Program-made: the position numbers and the translations under genes
The notes under the pieces: generated by a model
What the model saw: only the letters and a program-made list of their open reading frames with translations
Database searches by the model: none
What the model was told of the DNA's origin: nothing
Part shown: positions 1-11,239 of the stretch, one piece after another
How the letters are laid out: each line of letters begins with the position of its first letter
Position numbering within the stretch: the stretch's first letter is position 1
Assembly (NCBI GenBank): GCA_900088475.1
Contig: FLMG01003947.1
Span: 133,152-144,390 of the forward strand
Source: Hyphochytrium catenoides
Lineage: Eukaryota; Sar; Hyphochytriomycetes; Hyphochytriales; Hyphochytriaceae
Length of the DNA: 11,239 nucleotides
Direction of reading: 5' to 3'

Positions 1-952
1 ACCTTAGATGGATTGCGAGAGGCAAGGAATAAACATTGGAAGGCACGCACAGAGGTAAGATGTGGAGAACGCAAGGAGAAGGCACCTGATACTCATATTC
101 GATCATTCTCGATTGCTGTTCTTCCGATTCAGCCCTCCTCCCTATCGCTGTCCTCATTCTCCTATGCAAAGTCTCTCTCACCTGCACTTTCTTTGCCAGC
201 TCTTGGTCAGCGCACGCGCAGGTTATGTTGGTAGGGTGGCCCTTAGCCATTTCTTGGGCAAAGGAAGGTCCTGAAACGCAGCCGAGATACTTGCTATACT
301 TGCCAGGCAGCTCATCTCTCAATATGTCGAACGGGGTATCCAGTGTGCCCTTGTATTTAACGGTCCACAAGGCGAAGAGCACGGAAGGCGGCAAGGGTAA
401 AGAGTTGTTACTAGTGGCCGGGTGATCTCAGGTAAAAGATAAGAAGGAAAATACCGCATCTTCCATGGTTCCACCTCATTCATGCTACTGCAGGTATCTG
501 TTCAATCCTCACCTGTTCTATTCCCTTGGAGCAGAGGACAATAGGGACGCCAACGGGGAACTTCTCTCTGTTCGAAACAATGAATTCACGAATATACGGC
601 GTAGGAACGACTAGAAGAACGAGCTCCGTGCCCGCAAACGCCTCCTCTATACTATTTGGTGCTGCAATTGTCTCAGCCAGCGGACACCCAGGCAGGAAGG
701 CGCTATTTATGTGGTGCTGATTGACTTCGTCTCTCACCTAGTGCAAAGACATCATCAGTTCCCGAGGGACGAGTAGATACAGCTGGGTAAGAACATCTCC
801 GACGAGCTTCTGACCTCGGCATCCCTAATCCACATTTTTACTTGGCAGCCTTGTCGTCCCATCAGCTGTGCCATGGCTGTGCCAAAGGCTCCACCGCCCA
901 GCACCGTAACAACCTTCGGCTTTCCAGCAGGCAGCGACATATTTGTGGACAT
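1..952 (-). CDS. GPD1: NAD-dependent glycerol-3-phosphate dehydrogenase, N-terminal part (runs off left edge)
   Basis: This enzyme interconverts dihydroxyacetone phosphate and glycerol 3-phosphate using NAD(H), supplying glycerol and the glycerolipid backbone. Three coding exons read leftwards: 952-815 (46 codons), 737-513 (75 codons) and 349-182 (56 codons). All junctions are phase 0, with donors GTCAGA, GTGAGG and GTGAGA. Residues 19-24 are GGGAFG, the dinucleotide-binding GxGxxG loop. Further family landmarks are RDEVNQHHINSAFLPG (about 48-63), the VVPTP strand, CSKGIE at 115-120, and SGPSFAQEMAKGHPTN at 147-162. The ATG at 952 is chosen because an in-frame TGA lies just upstream. Only about ten residues precede the Rossmann strand, so no targeting peptide is visible and a cytosolic isoform is likely. 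The substrate-binding C-terminal half lies outside the window; 181-1 looks like intron, perhaps ending at the CTAAG near position 3. The acceptor of exon 3 (CAAG at 353-350) has a poor pyrimidine tract. Confidence 0.9.
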
Positions 953-6101
<5,149 letters not shown>

Positions 6102-6985
6102 AAGGAGCAGAGGCGAGGCTTGAGCACGAAGGAAATAGATCAGGGTCAAGAGGGAAGGGCCAATGGAACAGAGTCCTTGAAAAGAGGAAAGGACGAAGAG
6201 GAATAGCCTCTTGATGGCATTTAGACTGTATTTACTGCTTACTATACGCGGCCGCGGCCGCTAAACCAACGTGTCTAAACCTCCAGCCGACGAGCGGCCA
6301 CTTCCATCGCCACCGCTGTCCATGAACATAGCGCGCTCTCCTCTCTCCATTGCCCGCTGACTCTAGCGGACGAATGAGCTTGTTACCTTCTCCTCGGAAA
6401 CACGGCTGCACTGCTGTTGTCAAAAGGGAGCGATGGTTCAACTCTCAGCACCGCCTCTTCTTCTCCCTCATCATGTTCTCTTATCTCTTACCGTCTCTCC
6501 TCTACCTAGAGCTTCGCCTTCTACCTCTCTCTTTTTCTGTCTCTCTCAGATGAGTGTGTATCTTTCTTTTTCTGATTCTTGTTCTCTGCCTATCTTTTTC
6601 TCTCTCTCTCTCTGTTCCTCCTCCTCTCGCTGGCGCTCTGTCTCTATTCTCCCCAGTCTGTCTCCACTTCTGTCTCTTCGCCCAGTTCGCACTCTCTGAT
6701 CGCCACCAGGTAGAGAGATTCAATATAATGAACGTAATTGTGGCTCTATTCATAGATGCGTGTCTCAGCTATTCGGAATCAGCGTTCCTACATGCCATCA
6801 GAGAACTGGATTCTCATGTCGGCCGCCAAAGCTGTTTGAAGACTTGAAGATGGAGACTCGAAGCTCTGCAGTCTGGAGATCCCATCAGATGACTTTTCTT
6901 GCTATGCTCTTGACTCATTTGAGAGTGTCCTAGGCGAACTGATCTGGCTGGCAAGCTTTATCAGCAACTTCAGCAAGAAGGCAGG
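6102..6985. other. Intergenic region: demethylase 3' UTR and cyclophilin promoter/5' UTR
   Basis: About 880 nt between two plus-strand genes. No AATAAA was found after the stop at 6099-6101. A 14-bp GC palindrome lies at 6248-6261 and a CT-rich tract at about 6440-6700. From 6700 to 6985 composition returns to mixed, and several short frames appear, including one interrupted by a single TGA (6756-6998; see findings). None shows a family pattern. The cyclophilin reading frame is open upstream of its ATG back to a TGA at 6920, without another ATG. Confidence 0.5.
6440..6700. repeat. CT-rich low-complexity tract
   Basis: Pyrimidine-dominated plus strand with runs of TCTCTCTC (for example 6599-6612) and TCTGTCTC variants. 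It produces Ser/Leu/Phe-rich open frames that are composition artefacts. It lies upstream of the cyclophilin gene and may contribute to its promoter or to a 5' UTR intron, which cannot be judged here. Confidence 0.8.
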
Positions 6986-8563
6986 ATGGGCTACATAGTG
7001 GGCCGAATGCGAAAGGTAAGAGAGTCAGCTTCGGATGGAGCTTCTCAGGACACTCTCAGTAAGGGATGAACCGGTGGCCTATCGAGTGCGCGAGGAAGTT
7101 GACAGTGCTGTTTGTTAATGCAGACTGGTAACCTACTGCGGCACTTTTCAAGCGGCAAGAGAGAGAGCTCAGGCAGCTCATCCAACGACAGTCAAAGGAA
7201 AACATTGAGGTTATTTGCCACTTACGCAGCCTTGTTCGTTGGAGGCTATTACATCGGAACGCAACCCCAAGTCGTTAATGGCTTGCGCAGCCTCCTGGGT
7301 CGTAATAAGTCAGAGGTACGCCCAGCAGGACGCTGTGTTAGGTAGCGTATCGTCAACAACTAATTTCAAGTTCTAGAGATCATCCTCCTTGAACAGCAGA
7401 CGCCTCAGGATAACACATAGAGCTTTCCTGGACACTGCGATAGACGGGAAGCCAGGTGGCCGGATAATTCTTGGTCTATACGGCGAAGCACAGCCGCGGG
7501 CTGTGGAACAGTTTGCCCGGCTTTGCGCCGCGCACGCTTCTACAGCGGGAGACGCGAAGACAACGATTGCTAGCTATAGGGGTTCAGCCTTTCATAGGAT
7601 AGTCCCAAACAACTTGTACGTCTGGACATAGCTCTCGGAGCAGATCTGCTTTCTCACTATATTTGTTACCCCTAATGTCCGTGGGTTTTCACTTCATCCT
7701 TCCCTCTGTCTGTCCCAACTCTTACCCTTTGCTCTTGCCCCGTGGGTCACCTTTGTCGTCTTTTGGCTCTTCACTTCTCTGTCGCCGTTCCTCCTTCCCT
7801 TGCGTCTGCCAAAATAACACTCCTTCACACTTCTCTGTTGTACATCGACCTGTTCGGGGCTACTAGCATTCAAGCAGGTAGAGGGATTTCCACCGTGCAA
7901 GGTAAGGATTATCTGCATCCTCCTCCGTCACACTCACCAACCACCTGCTTCACAGCTGATGAGGTTGCTGGAGACCTCGACAACAATCAGCGCACAATGT
8001 TGCAGGCTGGACCCGGCACCGTAGCTCTCTCGCGGTCAGAGAAGGGAGAGATAGGTCCAGACTTTTACATCATCACTGGAAAGGACTTCAGGTCCGAGGA
8101 GGCGGTAGTTGTTGGCAGCGTCTTAGAAGGTAATAATACGGGCCCTTTCTTTCTCTTTCAAAGGGGCGTCACTGTCTCCATTGGAGTGTCTCTTCTGTTG
8201 AATCCCACGGACCAAGCATTTTCTTGTCGTCCTGACTATCCCATCTTATTATCTTTTCCAGGCATGGATGTTGTTAAAAAGATTGAAGATTGCGGCGATT
8301 CTTCTGGCAAGCCAGTCCATAGCATCACGATAGAGAACTGCGGGACGGTAGAGGGAGACGATGATGCCTCAGAACACTTGCCATCTCCTCCAGTGGACGA
8401 TGAGGAGCGGCTTCTTGACAGGTTGGAGACTCTCCGGGCTCTGGAGAGAACTCTGCATGAACGAAAGGCAGCTTTGGACCCTGAGATTGTGAAGAACACA
8501 TTCGAGATGGTTGAAACCGAGAAGAAAAGAGTGAAGAAAGAGTTGAAAGCGCTCAAAAAGTGA
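6986..8563 (+). CDS. Membrane-anchored cyclophilin-type PPIase-like protein with C-terminal coiled coil
   Basis: Six exons: 6986-7015, 7124-7315, 7377-7615, 7867-7901, 7956-8129, 8262-8563, giving 323 codons. Donors are GTAAGA, GTACGC, GTACGT, GTAAGG and GTAATA. A short basic N-terminus precedes one hydrophobic span at about residues 38-55, consistent with a type II signal anchor that would place the cyclophilin fold in the secretory-pathway lumen. The fold covers about 86-255: strand GGRIILGLYGE, then AFHRIVPNNFIQAG (145-158) with the catalytic-type R148, then LQAGPGTVALSR, GPDFYIIT and GSVLEGMDVVKKIEDCGD. Cyclophilins isomerise peptidyl-prolyl bonds, but here the NGTGG loop is missing and the positions equivalent to CypA Q111, W121 and H126 are changed, so activity may be weak. 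Residues about 260-323 are charged and heptad-like, suggesting a coiled coil. Plant Golgi cyclophilins of the CYP21-4 type also have an N-terminal anchor, but orthology is not shown. The ATG choice is moderately certain. Confidence 0.85.
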
Positions 8564-8749
8564 CTCTATCAGGTTTAAACACACCTTTTTCTATAGCGGG
8601 TAATCTATTTATGTAATTCGGAGTCTTCCGATCTGCCGTGCCGTCCTAAACTTTGTCTCCCCAATATTCCCTTTAGTCATCCTACTCCCTTTCTCTTTCA
8701 CTGTCTCTCTATCAAGGGGCACCATAACGTAAGGAGTAGTCAGCAGCTC
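8564..8749. other. Downstream region of the cyclophilin gene
   Basis: Presumed 3' UTR. A TGTAA element lies at 8612-8616, about 50 nt after the stop codon. TGTAA serves as a polyadenylation signal in some green algae, but nothing here shows that it is used. A pyrimidine-rich stretch ending in AAG (about 8667-8717) precedes the small reading frame at 8750. Confidence 0.4.
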
Positions 8750-8878
8750 ATGGCTGATGGAGCTAGTGACCCCAGGCGAATCTATGGTATCCCGACGCTT
8801 GTGACTCTATGCCTAGTCTTCCTTGTCTTTGCTTCTGTGAGAGAGCGGGACAAGACAGCAGGACTTAGTGGCGCCTGA
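8750..8878 (+). CDS. Possible 42-residue single-span membrane protein
   Basis: An ATG in good context (CTCATGG) opens a 42-codon frame ending in TGA. The product has a polar start (MADGASDPRRIYG), one hydrophobic segment of about 17 residues (positions 14-30) and a charged tail beginning RERDK. This arrangement of a short polar N-terminus, one span and a positively charged flank is typical of small ER or organelle membrane subunits, but I do not recognise the family. The frame is also open upstream of the ATG, and the CT-rich stretch ending in AAG at about 8717 could be a splice acceptor, so this may be the last exon of a transcript starting further left. It lies in the gap between the convergent cyclophilin and IQ genes. 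A chance open frame cannot be excluded. Confidence 0.4.
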   Translation: MADGASDPRRIYGIPTLVTLCLVFLVFASVRERDKTAGLSGA

Positions 8879-8956
8879 AGAGCAATAATGTTCACATGGC
8901 TAATTCATGAGTGATGATGTCGAGCGTGAAGAAAGATAGGTTGATCGGGCAAGGTA

Positions 8957-9957
8957 TTAAAAGGATAACGTTGAGAAGCTGAAGGATGGAAGTCTAGCGA
9001 AGTGAAACGAAGGCCGACTGGCATAATAGATTCCATGGCACAACCTTCTCCGCTTTGCCTGACGAATAACCCAAGCTTTCTGGATAACAATCGCACATGT
9101 GTCTAAGAGTCGAGAGATGCGGTAATTTCTATACTTTGTTTGGATGAGAAGAGCCGCCCTCTCTCTTGCTCGCCTCTCCCACTTACGCAGATCATTCAAA
9201 TCCTCCAGCTCCTGCTGAATCTTCAAACTGTTGACACGACTGCGCTTAGTAGAGATGCGCACAGAGCACATAAAGCAGGGGGTACATATGGGTAACAGCT
9301 AATTAACGTCTGAGATGAGGGAGGAAAAGGCAACTCACCTATCCAAGAGATCAAATGTCTCTCCCAACCTTTGTCTCTCTTTCTTCCTCTGAAGTTCTTC
9401 CTCCTCCAGAAGCTTCAACAGCAGAGTCTCCGCATAGGTGCGCCGTGCTAGATGACCACGGACAACCCTGTCAGGTCACACCAGACAATGAGCTTGAGGG
9501 CTTGCACAACGCTTGGCGAAATAAAGACACAGAATCGCCGAAGAGGAGAGCCCGCCAGTAGGGAAAGGGAGATGGCGAGAATTGGTAAACGAATAAGGAG
9601 ATGAAGCTGCAAGCTTTACCTCTGAATAGCAATGCTTGCCTCATCGGCTGCCGGTCTTAAGGTTGGAGCGAGGAATATAGACGAAGATGGTCTCCCAAAG
9701 CTTCCCTCTTCGGCGTCTGAAAGACCTGCCTTTGCGGTCTTGTCCGCCTTACTTTCAGCTATAATCTCAGCGACGGGAGCGCCGGTAAAGGTCTGGAAGG
9801 CCTCAAGACTATCGAGACCTTTTGTCCCATCAAGCACCTTTCTCACCTCTCTCTGATACTGCTCATCAGAGAGGAGGATCCCGTTGTTAACTTGGCCCAC
9901 CCAGCCCTCGTCTAAATCTGGGGATCGGGCTTCTGAAGACTTCGAATGACCACTCAT
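8957..9957 (-). CDS. IQ-motif (calmodulin-binding type) protein, 249 residues
   Basis: Three coding exons reading leftwards, 9957-9620, 9467-9339 and 9239-8957, join without frame loss to 249 codons. Donors are GTAAAG and GTGAGT. The first junction rebuilds a textbook IQ motif: I111, Q112, R116, G117, R121 in IAIQRVVRGHLARR. Two more follow: ALLIQTKYRNYRISR (I188, Q189, R193) and a weaker AIVIQKAWVIRQAKRR (I208, Q209). Between them lies a charged helical stretch (about 126-185) with many E, K and R, probably coiled coil or one long helix. IQ motifs bind calmodulin or calmodulin-like light chains, so a Ca2+-signalling or cytoskeletal adaptor role is likely. The first 100 residues are acidic and polar and match no family I recognise. 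The acceptor of exon 3 could instead be the CAG 12 nt further in (9228), also in frame, which would remove four residues. A GTAAGT at 9186-9181 inside exon 3 is an unused or alternative donor. Confidence 0.75.
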
Positions 9958-10544
9958 CTCGTCGAGGAGGAAAGAGTTTATCCAGTTAACGATGTGTCAA
10001 ACACCATGCAGGGGCCAAAGAAATGTAGCTTCGCCATGTAATGCACATTGCCCCCCTTAAGAACCCTCTGCGATCCACGAGTCCAGCCTGTCAGCTTACG
10101 ATCCTATTTTCATCGATTGCCCGTTAAAAGGGGAACAGTCCACCAGCTACTCCTGTTCCATTTCCTATCAAGCGACAGGAAGGGTCTCTTTATGCCTTAT
10201 AGGTCTGCTAAAGAAGCTGGTGAGCCCGACTGCTAAGTGATATGTCACCGCTGGCATGCTCACATGCGCGTGATGAACAAGCGGACCGCGGGAGACACCG
10301 CGATGCACAGCCGATAGTCTGGCCTCGCCACGATTGCCATCGACACGGATGTGAGCTCGAGCGGCAGTGGAGATTTGTGATTGCCAAAGCTATATTATCT
10401 CATGGTATAAGACAGAGTGTCGCCAGAGATATCGCGACAGCTTATGAAAGGTAATCCTCCTACTGTACAGCTAACATTCTTCCAGCTGGCGAACCGGGAG
10501 ACAGAGCGCCTTAGAGATATCAGGTCAAACAGCAGAAGTCAGTC
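9958..10544. other. Region upstream of the IQ gene; possible divergent promoter and 5' UTR
   Basis: No gene can be firmly supported here. Short plus-strand frames (for example 10242-10454) are open but match no family. One possible plus-strand intron runs from GTGAGC at 10350 to TTCCAG ending at about 10487, with CTAAC, a good branch-point sequence, just before the acceptor. If real, it would be a 5' UTR or coding intron of the gene proposed at 10545. Confidence 0.35.
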
Positions 10545-11239
10545 ATGAACAAGCAGGTGAATGACCCTAAACAAAGACAGAGTTACGAAGAGATGATATG
10601 ATGGACCCACTGTTTTCTTTTAGGTTTTCCTCATTGTAGCCGTTAGCGACTCTCGCGGCAAGCCTGACAGTTTTGGGTTTGTTCTCAGCAGCACAAAATT
10701 TCTATCAAAATTTGGTAGAAGCATAAAATTTGTCGTGTTGTGTGTGTTCTCAGTACAAATGTATGGGGTTCCTTCCCTCTTTCCCCCTTTTCCCTGTTGT
10801 CATTCTCGCAGTGCTTCTAATTTTTTCTCTCTTTCTCTCTCTCGAGCTTTCTGTCTATCTCACACATGTTAGAGGTCCTATTTTTATTGTATTAAGATGG
10901 GTCCTTCTCACTCTGTCTGTGACGACATTACTCTGTCTTGCAGTCGTCTTAGCTTCGACCAATAACTTTGCCTTGGTCCGCTGTGTTATCTTCTTATTAT
11001 CTCTTCTTCGCTTCTTTCCTGCTCTGTCTGTCTCTATTTGTCACTCTTCCTCACTCTGTCTAGTTGCCCACTCTAGTCAATGGCTCCTCTCTCTATGTCT
11101 TTCTCTTCTTCTCTGTCTTTCCTCTCTCTCTCACTCTTTTTCGCTAGTTCGTAACCCTCTTCTTCACTCTGTTCCCTCACTTATCTTCCTCTTTCTTCCT
11201 ATCTCTCACAGGCTCTTTCTCTCTTCCTCATCCATCTCT
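10545..11239 (+). CDS. Possible start of a plus-strand gene, dihydrofolate reductase-like N-terminus (partial)
   Basis: ATG AAC AAG CAG at 10545-10556 is followed by GTGAAT. After 67 nt a strong acceptor (pyrimidine-rich, ending CTTTTAG at 10623) restores phase 0 and gives the product MNKQVFLIVAVSDSRG. Dihydrofolate reductases begin with a strand of the form (F/C)xIVAVSxxxGIG a few residues after Met, and IVAVS...G fits this well. The next expected residues (IG...LPW) are not in the continuing frame. An intron beginning at the GCAAGC at 10658, a rare GC-type donor, is one explanation, with the rest of the gene beyond the window. The frame also stays open into a CT-rich stretch of low coding character. 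The family assignment rests on about ten residues and is tentative. Confidence 0.25.
10766..11239. repeat. CT-rich low-complexity region to the right edge
   Basis: About 470 nt of pyrimidine-dominated plus strand with recurrent CTCTGTCT, TTTCTCTCTC and CTTCTTC units. No coding pattern is visible on either strand. It resembles the CT-rich introns and intergenic tracts elsewhere in the window and may be an intron of the gene proposed at 10545 or a spacer. Confidence 0.75.

Noticed and set aside
10242-10487. Plus-strand frame from ATG 10242 joined through a 35-nt intron to a further exon
   Set aside because: The required intron is implausibly short and the product matches nothing. A longer intron ending at the same acceptor is equally possible, so no protein is called.
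10695-10731. Three copies of AAAATTT at uneven spacing (12 and 18 nt)
   Set aside because: Short AT-rich words with no regular period or dyad beyond themselves; likely chance.

Overview
The window is nuclear DNA of a eukaryote with intron-rich genes. Every gene that can be reconstructed is split by short GT-AG introns (about 54-430 nt), many with pyrimidine-rich 3' ends. Intergenic stretches carry long GA/CT tracts. A compact genome plus a chromatin protein of unusual domain order suggests a unicellular alga or other protist. A stramenopile microalga (for example a eustigmatophyte such as Nannochloropsis) is my best guess, but this is inference. No prokaryotic, viral or transposon gene is recognisable.

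Layout. (1) 1-952, minus strand: the N-terminal ~177 codons of a cytosolic-type NAD-dependent glycerol-3-phosphate dehydrogenase, running off the left edge. (2) 953-2228: a gap between divergent genes, with a large GA tract and no gene I can support firmly. (3) 2229-6101, plus strand: a ten-exon gene for a ~670-residue chromatin protein with JmjN, a KDM4-type JmjC demethylase core, a Cys-rich patch, a Tudor/chromo-barrel-like module and a CXXC zinc finger. (4) 6102-6985: intergenic, CT-rich. (5) 6986-8563, plus strand: a six-exon gene for a membrane-anchored cyclophilin-like protein with a degenerate active site and a C-terminal coiled coil. (6) 8750-8878, plus strand: a possible 42-codon single-span membrane protein. 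(7) 8957-9957, minus strand: a three-exon gene for a 249-residue IQ-motif protein, convergent with the cyclophilin gene. (8) 9958-11239: probable divergent promoter, then a possible first part of a plus-strand gene whose start resembles dihydrofolate reductase, then a CT-rich stretch to the edge.

The genes do not form a pathway and look like ordinary neighbours. The most notable item is the chromatin gene. It combines a KDM4-class demethylase, with all iron ligands and the KDM4-type zinc site intact, with a probable histone-reader module and a CXXC finger of the kind that binds unmethylated CpG. Exon boundaries were set by eye from GT/AG sites, reading-phase continuity and agreement with known family patterns; no transcript data were available.
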